Shown here piece after piece: positions 40,382-48,738 of a stretch of 64,000 nt of DNA (its first letter is position 1; every line of letters begins with the position of its first letter). Location of the stretch: NCBI GenBank assembly GCA_050944685.1, contig JBMNRP010000011.1:38140-102139 (forward strand), read 5' to 3'. Both the position numbers and the translations under genes were made by a program. The notes under the pieces are model-generated. The model had not been told where the DNA came from. It saw nothing but the letters and a program-made list of their open reading frames with translations, and searched no databases. Origin of the DNA: CADBRN01 sp050944685. GTDB lineage: Bacteria > Bacillota > Clostridia > Lachnospirales > Lachnospiraceae.

Positions 40382-41929
40382 TCAGTGATATACGACGACT
40401 CTCGTCCCGTTCGGGATGTTCTCATAAATCCACTTGGCGTTGTTGATCGCCAGACGGACACATCCGTGAGAGACGCCCATTCCGAGCCTTCCGTCCTTGA
40501 TGCGGGTCTTGGAGCCCGGATAATAGAGGACCGAGTGGAACAGGTAACCGCCGTAAAACCGGGTGGCATACCAGCAGGTGTACGAACTGGATCCGAAGCT
40601 GGGCTTCCGGTTGATAACCGAAAAGACACCTTCTACCGTCGGCGTACTCGCTTTTCCGTCGCCGCAGCTGTAGCGGTGGATTCTCTGCCAGTGTCCCTGG
40701 TATCCCTTGTAAATCGACACCAGATGCGTGGAACGGTTTACCAGAATCTCATAAGACGTGGCGCTGGAATATCCCTGAGCCTTCCGATCCATCGCGTCCG
40801 AGATGACCACCGGGGCCGGAGTCGGCTTCGGTGTCGGATAAACCGCCTCCCGGATCTGATTATAGACCGTCTGGCTGTAGGAAGCCTTCCCGGGGCGCTT
40901 TGCCTTCAGAGCGTTCTTGACAAAATCCTCCAGAACCGCTTCGTCGTTATAATTGCCGTACTTGCTCCTGACGCTCGGATTGTTGTTCAGATAATAATTG
41001 AAATCATAAATCGCACTGAAATCAATGCCGCCGTAGATCGTGACCGGATGTGTAATCGTCGGGTCCGGATCCTCGACGCCGTACCAGGCGACGCCCTCCT
41101 GTGTCCAGCCCTCCGATTTCAGCATCTGATCCTCAGCCCTGCTGGTCGTAAAATTGTGCAGACCGCTGTTCGGATTGTACTCTCTGTAAAGGGGAATGTT
41201 CTGCAGGCTGTCCGAATACCAGCCGATTCCCTCATATCTCCATCCGAGACCGGTCAGATAGTCGCGCTCGGAAACCTCAAGCGTATAGTGATGATTTCCC
41301 GCGTTCGGATTGTAGAGACGGTAAACCGGAACCGATCCGTTCACGCCTTTCAGGGGAGATGTCCAGCCGATTCCCTCGTATCTCCAGCCGGCCTTCAGGG
41401 CATTATCTCTTTCCTGATAGCTTGTGGTGTAAAAATGCTCGCCGGAGTTCGGATTGTAAAGGCGATAGACATCCGCCGTATTCTTCACCGTGTAGGAAAC
41501 CTTCGCTTCTATCAGGCCGTCTTCCCACCCGGATGAGTCTTCGGTCTGTCCCTCGTCAGACGATGATTCTTCCGGAACAACGATTTCAGCAGAATTGATT
41601 TCCCCGTTTTCTGCCGCGTCTTCACTGCCAGTGTCCGTGTTGTCGGCATCCGGCGTGGTTTCCGCATCCTGACTGGCTCCGTTCTCCGCGGACGTGCCCG
41701 ACGAATCCGGAACCTCTGTCTCAGAAGCAGAAGAAGCGTCCACGGTACTGATTCCGGACGTGTCCGTCCCGCTGTCTTCCGCAGCATAAGCTTTCCCGGT
41801 ATTCGAATCCGACTGATCATCGGCATGCGCCGAACTCACTCCGAAAACAAACACCATGCATACGGCCAGGATCAGAGCCAAAGCTCTCCCATGACCATTC
41901 CGGCCGCGGTTTGTCCGTTTCCCACTCAT
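40382..41929 (-). CDS. Secreted L,D-transpeptidase with three DUF5648-type repeats
   Basis: The ATG at 41929 (MSGKRTNRG) has GAGGGG about nine bases upstream and gives 515 residues. Signal peptide (ALALILAVCMVFVFGVSSAHA), acidic Ser/Thr/Glu-rich linker (about 37-150), three YRLYNPNSGEHFYT...GWRYEGIGW repeats (about 155-285), a segment with YGGIDFSAIYDFNYYLNN, a Pro-rich hinge (YPTPKPTPAPVV), and a C-terminal YkuD domain (about 385-515). The catalytic motif SHGCVRLAINNA with the upstream FHSVLYYPG His is complete. It should form 3-3 peptidoglycan cross-links or anchor proteins. It has a consensus promoter at 41988-42016. Confidence 0.92.
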   Translation of the reverse strand: MSGKRTNRGRNGHGRALALILAVCMVFVFGVSSAHADDQSDSNTGKAYAAEDSGTDTSGISTVDASSASETEVPDSSGTSAENGASQDAETTPDADNTDTGSEDAAENGEINSAEIVVPEESSSDEGQTEDSSGWEDGLIEAKVSYTVKNTADVYRLYNPNSGEHFYTTSYQERDNALKAGWRYEGIGWTSPLKGVNGSVPVYRLYNPNAGNHHYTLEVSERDYLTGLGWRYEGIGWYSDSLQNIPLYREYNPNSGLHNFTTSRAEDQMLKSEGWTQEGVAWYGVEDPDPTITHPVTIYGGIDFSAIYDFNYYLNNNPSVRSKYGNYNDEAVLEDFVKNALKAKRPGKASYSQTVYNQIREAVYPTPKPTPAPVVISDAMDRKAQGYSSATSYEILVNRSTHLVSIYKGYQGHWQRIHRYSCGDGKASTPTVEGVFSVINRKPSFGSSSYTCWYATRFYGGYLFHSVLYYPGSKTRIKDGRLGMGVSHGCVRLAINNAKWIYENIPNGTRVVVYH

Positions 41930-41987
41930 ATGTATTTTCCCCTCTCCATAATTTGATGAAATATTGTGAAAAAAATGTGTTTTTTTC

Positions 41988-42016
41988 ATTATACTTCCTG
42001 GATTTTTCTCCGTCAA
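41988..42016 (-). promoter_or_regulatory. Near-consensus promoter of the L,D-transpeptidase gene
   Basis: On the minus strand TTGACG (42016-42011), 17 bases, TATAAT (41993-41988), about 58 bases before the ATG at 41929. Confidence 0.8.
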
Positions 42017-42179
42017 TCCTGGATGCCCGACGCAAACAGAGGAGCGTGTCCGGAACCGTTTTCCTGTGAACGGCGAAGGAGACGCTGTCTGCCATAACAA
42101 AGAGCCAAAAAAATACCGGCCGCAGAAACTGCAGTCGGAACCGGATGGATATCTGCCAGTGTCATACAGGAGCTGTTTC

Positions 42180-42236
42180 CGAAAAAGAAATAACCCGAAG
42201 CCCTCGATTTCTTTCGTCCTCTCGGTCTTCGGGTTA
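42180..42236 (-). terminator. Terminator of the candidate small RNA
   Basis: TAACCCGAAG (42191-42200) / CTTCGGGTTA (42227-42236), a perfect 10-base stem with a 26-base loop. On the minus strand TTTCTTTTTC follows. Confidence 0.72.
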
Positions 42237-42348
42237 CCAATGAAAATTCAGGAGCTTCACTGTATTAACCTCTCTTTCTATAGATTTTTTTGAGATTTCT
42301 TGTTATAGGATCTCGCCCTTTGAGACTTATCAAGTAGTCTCACTCCTT
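42180..42348 (-). ncRNA. Candidate small noncoding RNA with own promoter and terminator
   Basis: On the minus strand a promoter (42355-42383) would start a transcript near 42348. It contains a 7-base hairpin TGAGACT/AGTCTCA, then GAGAT/ATCTC around an AT-rich loop, an A-rich single-stranded stretch, and ends in a terminator hairpin TAACCCGAAG/CTTCGGGTTA followed by TTTCTTTTTC. The next gene downstream has its own promoter, so this is not simply its leader. No known riboswitch, 6S, SRP or RNase P pattern was recognised. Confidence 0.5.
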
Positions 42349-42354
42349 GACTAT

Positions 42355-42383
42355 AATATACAGTATCTTTTTGAATATGTCAA
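42355..42383 (-). promoter_or_regulatory. Strong promoter of the candidate small RNA
   Basis: On the minus strand TTGACA (42383-42378), 17 bases, TATATT (42360-42355): eleven of twelve consensus positions. It lies 72 bases after the mazG stop codon and points away from mazG. Confidence 0.78.
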
Positions 42384-42454
42384 GCAATTATCGAAAAATA
42401 ATTATTTTTCCTTTTATATTTATAGATTATTACAATATTATTACAAACTGTCGG

Positions 42455-43048
42455 TCAATTATATCCTTTGCGGGCACGGGCCTGGTCGATCAGATTTTTT
42501 GCCTCCAGCATGGCCTCCGGAAGATAGTCTTCCATCCACTCTTTGCCGGCTTTTTCTCTCTGTTTGATCTCCTCCCAGCTCTTTTTCATCGCTTCGGGAC
42601 CGCCGGCTTTTTCTCCGCCGAATACATGGGGATGGCGGCGGATCATCTTGTCCGTGAGGCCGCGGATCACATCGTCGATCGTAAACAGCCCCTCCTCTTC
42701 CGCGATCTGCGCGTGAATCATGACCTGCATCAGAAGGTCACCCAGCTCTTCCTTCAGGTTTTCAGGGTTGCCCGTGTCCCTCAGGATGTTGATTCCGCAG
42801 ACAACCTCTGCGGCCTCTTCCATGCAGGCGGGCTTCAGACTCTCGTGCGTCTGTGCTCTGTCCCAGGGGCAGCCATCCGGGGCGCGCAGCCGGGCAATCA
42901 CCCCGCGGAGCCGCTCAAATCCGGCAGCGTCCGTGTCCTTCTGGAATCCCGGATCCGGTTCTTTTCGGCTCTTCTGCAATCCCATCCCGTCTTCTGCGCC
43001 GACGAGCGGACTGCCGGGTCTGTTTTCTGCAATGGTATTCTCCGACAT
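42455..43048 (-). CDS. mazG: MazG-type nucleoside triphosphate pyrophosphohydrolase
   Basis: It cleaves (d)NTPs to monophosphates as house-cleaning. The ATG at 43048 (MSENTIAE) follows AGGGGA and gives 197 residues with a variable first 40. The MazG core is clear: LRAPDGCPWDRAQTHESLKP, the metal-binding EEAAEVVCGI and LKEELGDLLMQVMIHAQIAEE, VIRGLTDKMIRRHPHVFGG. Only one MazG domain is present, as in the short form. It is the last gene of the nitroreductase / aldo-keto reductase / flavodoxin / mazG run. Confidence 0.95.
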   Translation of the reverse strand: MSENTIAENRPGSPLVGAEDGMGLQKSRKEPDPGFQKDTDAAGFERLRGVIARLRAPDGCPWDRAQTHESLKPACMEEAAEVVCGINILRDTGNPENLKEELGDLLMQVMIHAQIAEEEGLFTIDDVIRGLTDKMIRRHPHVFGGEKAGGPEAMKKSWEEIKQREKAGKEWMEDYLPEAMLEAKNLIDQARARKGYN

Positions 43049-43126
43049 AATCTTCCCCTGTCTGAAATCCAAATGGTCACGGTTCATTATCATCCTCCGG
43101 GCGGCCGGACGCCGCCCGGTCAGATG

Positions 43127-43618
43127 TCAGATCTCGTTCCGGATGCTTCTGGCAAATTCCGCGATCTCTTTCTGCGCCTCTTTCTGATCCTTCAGCGGGC
43201 TGACAAGACTCAGCACGTTTCGGATCTGATTGCCGGAAAGCCGGCCCTCCAGGTCTTTAAAGGTCTTCCCCGCATTGCCGCTCTTTGAGGTCGCGACAAG
43301 AAAGATATCTTTCCCGCTCAGCCTGTGTTCATTCAGGAACGTTCCGATTGCCGGCGGATAGGTGGACGCCCAGACCGGGGCGGCGATAACGATTGTGTCG
43401 TAATCCTTCGGATCCTCCTCGATCGGTTTCAGACGCGTATAGGATCTGGTCAGAGCAGCCTTTCCTCCGAAGAAATATTTCCCGAATCCGCTTTTCGGAA
43501 TCTCCTTCTCCGGAACCAGGCGGACGATATCCGCTCCGGTCAGCCGCTTGATCTCTTTTGCCGCAAATTCCGTGTTGCCTTCCAGAGAGTAATATACGAT
43601 TAATATTTTCTGATCCAT
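43127..43618 (-). CDS. Flavodoxin
   Basis: The 163-residue protein begins ILIVYYSLEGNTEFAAKEI, the FMN phosphate-binding loop, with a later TIVIAAPVWASTYPPAIGTFL loop that stacks on the flavin and VATSKSGNAGKTF. It lacks the extra beta-strand loop of long-chain flavodoxins and looks like the flavodoxin-like oxidoreductase group. GAGGAAA precedes the ATG. Its neighbours are flavin or iron-sulfur oxidoreductases, so it may pass electrons to or from them. Confidence 0.92.
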   Translation of the reverse strand: MDQKILIVYYSLEGNTEFAAKEIKRLTGADIVRLVPEKEIPKSGFGKYFFGGKAALTRSYTRLKPIEEDPKDYDTIVIAAPVWASTYPPAIGTFLNEHRLSGKDIFLVATSKSGNAGKTFKDLEGRLSGNQIRNVLSLVSPLKDQKEAQKEIAEFARSIRNEI

Positions 43619-43652
43619 ATCTGTTTCCTCTTGACTGTTCTGAAAATAAAAG

Positions 43653-44771
43653 TCACCCCAGCGCCACAGAGGCTTTCTCCAGCTCCTCCCGGATATGAAT
43701 GTGCTGAGGACATGCCTTCTCGCACGCGCCGCATTTTACACACTCCGAGGCGCGTTTTCTGCCGTGACCGTCGACCAGCCACTCAAGCTGATGAAGAGCC
43801 GCGTCCCTGCTGCCATACAGTGTCAGAAGGTTCATGGCGGTAAAAGTGCCGGAAATTCCGATCTCCTTCGGACACACCTTCGCGCAGTAGTTGCAGGTCG
43901 TGCACGGAATGACGGGAATCCCCGCCAGAGCTTTCTGCGCCCGCTTCAGAGTCTCCGTCTCCGATTCGGAAAGCCGCGTGAAATTCTTCATATAGGAGAG
44001 ATTGTCGTCCATCTGTTCCACGGTGCTCATTCCGGAAAGAACCGTGATGACGCCTTCCAGCCCCGCCGCAAACCGGATCGCCCAGGAAGCAGGGGAAGCA
44101 TCCGGCTCCGCCTCCTTCAGGATCTTCGCGACAGCCTCCGGCGGATTCGCGAGCATACCTCCTTTGACCGGCTCCATGATGATGACCGGTTTGCCGTGCT
44201 TTCTCGCGGTCTCGTAGCAGCGCCGGGACTGAACCGCGGGATTTTCCCAGTCCGCATAGTTAATCTGGAGCTGGACAAATTCCATCTCCGGATGATTGTT
44301 CAGAATTTCATCGAGCTCTTCCGGCGTCGAGTGAAACGAAAATCCGAGATGACGGATCTTCCCCTGTCTCTTCATCTCCTGAAAATAATCCCAGAGGCCG
44401 AAGCGATTGAAAAATTCCGTCCGCGTCTCCCCGAGATTGTGGAAGAGATAAAAATCAAAATAGCCCGCCCCGGTCTGCTTCAGCGACGTCTCAAACTGTC
44501 CGATCGCATCTTCCCGCGTCTTGCAGCCGATCCAGGCGGCGTTTTTCGTCGCCAGCTGAAAGCTCTCCCGGGGATACCGCTCGACCAGCGCTTCCCGGAT
44601 CGCGTCTTCGCTTCCCGGATACGCCCAGGCGGTGTCAAAATAGGTGAAGCCGGCCGCCATAAAATGATCCACCATCACCTTCACCTGCCCGACGTCGATC
44701 TTTTCGTCCTTCTTCGGCAGCCTCATCAGGCCGAAGCCCAGCTTTTTAATATCTTCACCCAGCCAGGTCAC
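43653..44771 (-). CDS. Aldo/keto reductase with C-terminal 4Fe-4S ferredoxin domain
   Basis: The start is taken as GTG 44771, eight bases after AAAGGGG, giving 372 residues. An AKR barrel is seen with KKLGFGLMRLPKKDE, GFTYFDTAWAYPGSE (catalytic Asp and Tyr), LATKNAAW, LFHNLGETR, and VQLQINYADWENP. The C-terminus carries two cluster motifs, CTTCNYCAKVCPKEI and CVKCGACEKACPQHI, usual for anaerobe AKRs that take electrons from ferredoxin. The substrate is unknown. It overlaps neither neighbour and follows the nitroreductase gene by 28 bases. Confidence 0.93.
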   Translation of the reverse strand: MTWLGEDIKKLGFGLMRLPKKDEKIDVGQVKVMVDHFMAAGFTYFDTAWAYPGSEDAIREALVERYPRESFQLATKNAAWIGCKTREDAIGQFETSLKQTGAGYFDFYLFHNLGETRTEFFNRFGLWDYFQEMKRQGKIRHLGFSFHSTPEELDEILNNHPEMEFVQLQINYADWENPAVQSRRCYETARKHGKPVIIMEPVKGGMLANPPEAVAKILKEAEPDASPASWAIRFAAGLEGVITVLSGMSTVEQMDDNLSYMKNFTRLSESETETLKRAQKALAGIPVIPCTTCNYCAKVCPKEIGISGTFTAMNLLTLYGSRDAALHQLEWLVDGHGRKRASECVKCGACEKACPQHIHIREELEKASVALG

Positions 44772-44799
44772 GAAATCACCCCTTTCTTCAGCCGCCTCC

Positions 44800-45648
44800 T
44801 CAGATCTCGAAGCTGGCGACAATGATGTAATCCGGAGAACTGTCGGATCCCTGGATCATCTTCCACTCGCTCTTGCTGTTGATGCTCTCGTAATAAACCG
44901 CACAGAAATTTTTCATGACGGCACCCATATCGATTCCCAGCTCCGCCTCGGGCTGATCGGCGTCCTTGTACTCGCAGAGCAGCAGCTTCTTTCCGCTGAG
45001 GATAAAGCGGTACGGCTGCTTGTTCAGGTAGGTCGGCGCGAGACTGGCCGCGTAGAGCGCCTCGTCCAGATAGGGATCGATCACGCCGGAATCCCAGTCA
45101 ACCGGCCGGCCCCAGCTCTCGTAATAGACAAGATCGTGCTGGGAAAGCTTCGGCACGCCGCTCTTCTCCTCCTGCAGCGTCACATTGGAGGGACTTTTGA
45201 TATTCAGCCGGCGGGAACGGATTTCTCTCTCGGCGTATCCGCAGGCCACGATGCCAGCCACCTCCTTGTCCGTATTGAGAAGCAGGGCACGTTTCACATC
45301 ATGGCTGTCCCCGACGCTGATCCAGCAGGTGCCAAGACCCATATCGGTCAGCTTCAGAACCAGATCCTCCCCGATGAACCCGGCATTTTCCAGATAATAA
45401 TCCTTTTTATCCGAGAGAATGACCAGATAGGCGGGAGCGCCCAGAGCGTATCCCTTGTATCCGGCGACGCCCTCCAGGCGGTTTTTTGAATTGCCGGTGA
45501 AAATCCCCATCTCCACTTCGATTCCCGGAATCAGCGGTTTCACCGTCGGGAAATAGGCTTCAATCTCCGCGATTTGTTCCTTTGAAACTTCTTTATCGCT
45601 GAATCTGCGGACAGATCTTCTTTTCTCTACCAATTCCGAATATCTCAT
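44800..45648 (-). CDS. Nitroreductase-family flavoprotein
   Basis: The 282-residue protein starts MRYSELVEKRRSVRRFSDKE after AGGAGG, the FMN-binding N-terminus of the family. It has GYKGYALGAPAYLVILSD, GLGTCWISVGDS, and a second half with ALYAASLAPTYLNKQPYRFIL, so it looks like the duplicated putative-TM-nitroreductase type (about 280 residues) rather than the short NfsB type. It begins a minus-strand run with an aldo-keto reductase, a flavodoxin and mazG. The reaction is not known. Confidence 0.88.
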   Translation of the reverse strand: MRYSELVEKRRSVRRFSDKEVSKEQIAEIEAYFPTVKPLIPGIEVEMGIFTGNSKNRLEGVAGYKGYALGAPAYLVILSDKKDYYLENAGFIGEDLVLKLTDMGLGTCWISVGDSHDVKRALLLNTDKEVAGIVACGYAEREIRSRRLNIKSPSNVTLQEEKSGVPKLSQHDLVYYESWGRPVDWDSGVIDPYLDEALYAASLAPTYLNKQPYRFILSGKKLLLCEYKDADQPEAELGIDMGAVMKNFCAVYYESINSKSEWKMIQGSDSSPDYIIVASFEI

Positions 45649-45826
45649 GCTCGATCCTCCTGAAAACTTTTGAGTCCAATGAAAAAGCCGGTCCCCTGCG
45701 CGGATCTCCGACTATTTAATAATACCATATTCAACCGCTCAGTACATTTCGTTTTTACAAAATTCACTGATAAACCGCCATCTGAACCCGATATCTGACC
45801 ATTTGCCCGGTTTACATCTTTTTTAC

Positions 45827-45855
45827 TTGCTGACAGATTCTGTTGTTTCTATAAT
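45827..45855 (+). promoter_or_regulatory. Predicted promoter of the SPFH gene
   Basis: TTGCTG (45827-45832), 17 bases, TATAAT (45850-45855), about 40 bases before the ATG at 45897. The -35 box is poor and the -10 box is perfect. Confidence 0.6.
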
Positions 45856-45896
45856 TAAATTGACAGAAGCATTATGAATATGAGGAGGAAATGCAT

Positions 45897-46925
45897 ATGC
45901 CGCTGATTCTGATATTAGTGATTTTCATTCTGGTCGTTGTTTTTGCCAACGCGAAGATTGTTCCCCAGGGCTACGTCTTCGTCGTGGAGCACCTGGGCAA
46001 ATACAGCGCGACATGGAATCCCGGATTTCATGTCAAGGTTCCGTTTCTGGAGCGGATTGTCCGGAAAATCTCACTGAAGGAACAGGTGCTGGATTTCCCG
46101 CCGCAGCCGGTGATCACAAAAGATAACGTAACGATGCAGATTGATTCCGTCGTATTTATGAAGGTGTTCGATCCGAGGCTGTATACATACGGCGTGGAAA
46201 ATCCGATCTCGGGCCTGCAGAATCTGTCCGCCACGACGCTCCGCTCCATCATCGGTGACATGGAGCTGGACCAGACGCTGACCAGCCGCGAGACGATTAA
46301 TAACCGGATGCAGGCCATTCTGGATGAGGCGACCGATCAGTGGGGAATCAAAGTAACGAGAGTAGAAATCAAGAATATCTCCCCGCCGGAGAGCATTGTC
46401 GCCACAATGGAACTGCAGATGAAGGCGGAGCGTGAGCGCAGGCAGACCGTCCTGGAGGCAAAGGCGCACCAGGAGGCGGTCGTAAGCCGCGCGGAAGGTG
46501 ACAAACAGGCGAAGATTCTGGCCGCCGAAGCGGAGCGCGACGCGCAGATCGCTCTGGCGGAAGGCCGCGCCAAATCCATCGCTCTGGTTTATGAGGCCGA
46601 GGCGGATGGTCTCCAGAAGCTGAAAAATGTCAATATAGATGAGTCCGTCCTGCAGCTGAAGGGGCTGGAGGCACTGAAAGACGTGTCCAACGGAAGAGCT
46701 ACGAAAATTTTCGTTCCGAACAATCTGACCGACCTCGTCTCCAGCATCGGCGTGATCGGCGAGACGCTGAAGAATGAGCCGGATAAAACCAGACCCTCCG
46801 CCAGGGTCGTCAATGACCCCTGTCTCCGTCCGGATACGAGCCGCGAGGGCGTAAACGCCGCCGCCACCACTTCCTCGGTATCGCAGGAAATGTCGGCCCG
46901 GGGAGGAACGCCGAATCTGAACTGA
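45897..46925 (+). CDS. SPFH/Band 7 membrane protein (stomatin/QmcA-like)
   Basis: The ATG at 45897 is eight bases after AGGAGG; one at 45891 is only two bases from it. The 342-residue protein has one N-terminal membrane helix (LILILVIFILVVVFANAKIV), the SPFH domain (VPQGYVFVVEHLGKYSATWN ... VDFPPQ-type strand, LDQTLTSRETINNRMQ, WGIKVTRVEIKNI), a long coiled coil rich in Glu/Ala (MKAERERRQTVLEAKAHQEA, AEAERDAQIALAEGRAKSI) and a disordered C-terminus. Such proteins organise membrane microdomains, often with an NfeD partner. No nfeD is adjacent here. It has its own promoter and a shared terminator. Confidence 0.93.
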   Translation: MPLILILVIFILVVVFANAKIVPQGYVFVVEHLGKYSATWNPGFHVKVPFLERIVRKISLKEQVLDFPPQPVITKDNVTMQIDSVVFMKVFDPRLYTYGVENPISGLQNLSATTLRSIIGDMELDQTLTSRETINNRMQAILDEATDQWGIKVTRVEIKNISPPESIVATMELQMKAERERRQTVLEAKAHQEAVVSRAEGDKQAKILAAEAERDAQIALAEGRAKSIALVYEAEADGLQKLKNVNIDESVLQLKGLEALKDVSNGRATKIFVPNNLTDLVSSIGVIGETLKNEPDKTRPSARVVNDPCLRPDTSREGVNAAATTSSVSQEMSARGGTPNLN

Positions 46926-46967
46926 TTTTTTTCCGGATATCCGGATGGCCGCGGATGCTGCGGCCAG

Positions 46968-47003
46968 AAAAAGGACGCCCCGCTCAGCCGGGGTGTCCTT
47001 TTT
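46968..47003. terminator. Bidirectional terminator, with the MATE stop codon inside the loop
   Basis: AAAAAGGACGCCCC (46968-46981) / GGGGTGTCCTTTTT (46990-47003) form a 14-base stem with one mismatch-like G-T position. The MATE stop codon (46984-46986, minus) lies in the loop, so the last MATE codons are part of the terminator. Confidence 0.85.
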
Positions 47004-48351
47004 CGTCCGTCTTCCAGAACATTTTTTTCTTCGCATAGATCATAAAAATGAGGCAGAGCAGGATCTGAACCAGACTGGAACACGGTGTCGCGAGACCGAT
47101 ATGAAACAGCGAGACCGGAACCTGCCTGCTCATAAAATAAGATACGGGAATCCGGACGCAGAAGGCCCCGACCAGTCCCTGAACCATGACGAAGGATGTC
47201 ATGCCGAGGCCATTGAAAAAGCCGATAAAGCAAAACAGGAACGCTGTCAGAATGCAGTCAATCGCGTAGGATTTCAGGTAATCCGCCCCTGCCTCGATGA
47301 CCTGCGTTTCTTTTGTAAATATCCCCGTCAGCAGCGTCCCGTGGAAAAACGCCAGCCAGAACATGGCAAAACCGGCGCACAGCGAAAGCCCGAATGCGAT
47401 GTACAGCGTCCGGAAGGCACGGCGGAATTTCCCCGCCCCGTAATTCTGGGCGACAAAGGCGGCCAGCGACTGGGAAAAGGCCGAGGGAACCAGCATGATA
47501 AAGGCGCAGACCTTCTCCGCCACCCCGACGCCCGCCGACGGGACGAGACCGAGGCCGTTCACGATCGCGTTGATTACCAGAAAAGAAACTCCGACCAGAA
47601 AATCCTGAAGGGCAATCGGGAACCCGAATTTTGCGACCTGACGGGTAATGGGACGGTCCGCGCGGATCATCTCCCTGCGGAATTCAAACGGGAGCTGCCG
47701 CTTCCGGATGAACCGAATCGAGGCGAATACGCTCACCGCCTGCGCGGCGACCGTCGCGAGAGCCGCTCCGGCGGCGCCCATGCCCAGGACCGCCACATTA
47801 AACAGATCCCCGAAGATATTAACCACGGTTGCGATTGCCACCGTGACGAGCGGCGTATTTGAGTCACCGATTCCGCGAAATACAGCGCCGATCATGTTGT
47901 AAAAAATGATGACCAGACTTCCCGCTCCGCAGATGCGAATGTAGGAAACCGTTCTCGTATACGCCTCCCGGGGGGCTTTCAGGAGGCCCGCAAAATTCCC
48001 GGCGAAGATCACAAGGACGGCCGTCACAACGAGGCCGATGACAAAAAACAGCAGAATGGAAGCGCCGATCGTCCGGCCGCCTTCTCTGCTCCTGCCCTGG
48101 CCGATCTGATGCCCGAGCAGAATCGTGACACCGGTTGAGAACGTCGCCATCGTGTTGGTCACCGTTGTCATAAGCTGGGACCCCGTGGCGACGGCGGAAA
48201 TATCGGCACTCCTGGCAAACCGCCCGACAACCAGAAGATCCACCGCTCCGTAGAGGGCCTGAAGAATCAGCGCCAGCAGTATCGGCAGCATGAATTTCAC
48301 CAGCGGACCGGTAATCGGACCCTCTGTAAAATTTTTCACTTCGGTCTTCAT
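46984..48351 (-). CDS. MATE-family multidrug efflux transporter
   Basis: The ATG at 48351 (MKTEVKNF) with GGGG eight bases upstream gives 455 residues and 12 predicted helices. Opening TEGPITGPLVKFMLPILL, GAVDLLVVGRFA and ATFSTGVTILLGHQIGQGR match the family, with an internal repeat (GVGVAEKVCAFIMLVPSAFS, QSLAAFVAQNYGAGKFRRAF). It would export cationic compounds with Na+ or H+ antiport. It is a single-gene unit between tRNA-Pro and the SPFH gene. Confidence 0.94.
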   Translation of the reverse strand: MKTEVKNFTEGPITGPLVKFMLPILLALILQALYGAVDLLVVGRFARSADISAVATGSQLMTTVTNTMATFSTGVTILLGHQIGQGRSREGGRTIGASILLFFVIGLVVTAVLVIFAGNFAGLLKAPREAYTRTVSYIRICGAGSLVIIFYNMIGAVFRGIGDSNTPLVTVAIATVVNIFGDLFNVAVLGMGAAGAALATVAAQAVSVFASIRFIRKRQLPFEFRREMIRADRPITRQVAKFGFPIALQDFLVGVSFLVINAIVNGLGLVPSAGVGVAEKVCAFIMLVPSAFSQSLAAFVAQNYGAGKFRRAFRTLYIAFGLSLCAGFAMFWLAFFHGTLLTGIFTKETQVIEAGADYLKSYAIDCILTAFLFCFIGFFNGLGMTSFVMVQGLVGAFCVRIPVSYFMSRQVPVSLFHIGLATPCSSLVQILLCLIFMIYAKKKMFWKTDEKGHPG

Positions 48352-48439
48352 GTAGGGAACCCCCGCTCTTCTCCCGCGCGTTTTCACGCATTTTCCGGGC
48401 TTCAGTCAGTACTGCTGTCCTCCGCTTTTTCGGGAATAA

Positions 48440-48470
48440 CAAAAAATAACCGGGAACCAAATGTTCCCGG
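48440..48470 (-). terminator. Terminator of tRNA-Pro
   Basis: CCGGGAAC (48450-48457) / GTTCCCGG (48463-48470), a perfect 8-base stem with a five-base loop, followed on the minus strand by TTATTTTTTG. Confidence 0.88.
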
Positions 48471-48477
48471 TCTTTCG

Positions 48478-48551
48478 TCGAAGCGACTGGATTCGAACCA
48501 GCGGCCTCTGCGTCCCGAACGCAGCGCTCTACCAAACTGAGCCACGCTTCG
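48478..48551 (-). tRNA. tRNA-Pro (anticodon CGG)
   Basis: The minus strand folds as a 74-base cloverleaf. Acceptor stem CGAAGCG (48551-48545) pairs with CGCTTCG (48485-48479). The D-arm contains GCTCAGTTTGGTAGAGC, the anticodon stem CTGCG/CGCAG holds loop TTCGGGA with anticodon CGG, and the T-arm is CTGGTTCGAATCCAG. The discriminator is A, and CCA is not encoded. It has a strong promoter and its own terminator, so it is transcribed alone. Confidence 0.96.
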
Positions 48552-48606
48552 ATTTGCCTGTGGACTGTTCCGGAAAATCCCGGTTCATGGCCCGTCAGCA
48601 TTTGTC

Positions 48607-48635
48607 ATTATATAAGACTTTGATTGCAAAGTCAA
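48607..48635 (-). promoter_or_regulatory. Near-consensus promoter of tRNA-Pro
   Basis: On the minus strand TTGACT (48635-48630), 17 bases, TATAAT (48612-48607), about 55 bases before the mature tRNA 5' end. Confidence 0.85.
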
Positions 48636-48693
48636 CATCAAATATTGAAAAAGAACCGGGAGGAGACCGCCGGAGTCTTTTGAAAAAATCGCA

Positions 48694-48731
48694 GAAAAGC
48701 GGCTCAGTCACGAAGAAGCCTGAGCCGCTTT
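48694..48731 (-). terminator. Terminator of the OPT-PqqD-PepD operon
   Basis: AAAGCGGCTCAG (48696-48707) / CTGAGCCGCTTT (48720-48731), a perfect 12-base stem just after the pepD stop codon, followed on the minus strand by TCTGCG and then a T-rich stretch. Confidence 0.8.
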
Positions 48732-48738
48732 CCCGAAA

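Larger units (their letters stand above)
41930..42454. other. Intergenic region between ykuD-type gene and mazG
   Basis: These 525 bases hold, on the minus strand, the L,D-transpeptidase promoter (41988-42016), a candidate small RNA with its own promoter and terminator (42180-42383), and a weak 50-codon frame (42013-42165) with a hydrophobic stretch (TAVSAAGIFLALCYG) but no ribosome site. The rest is AT-rich sequence after mazG with no recognised element. Confidence 0.5.

Noticed and set aside
42013..42165. 50-codon frame with hydrophobic stretch after the candidate small RNA, as a type I toxin
   Set aside because: No ribosome site, no close match to known holin-like or TxpA-type toxins, and it overlaps the promoter of the L,D-transpeptidase gene; evidence too weak to call a gene.
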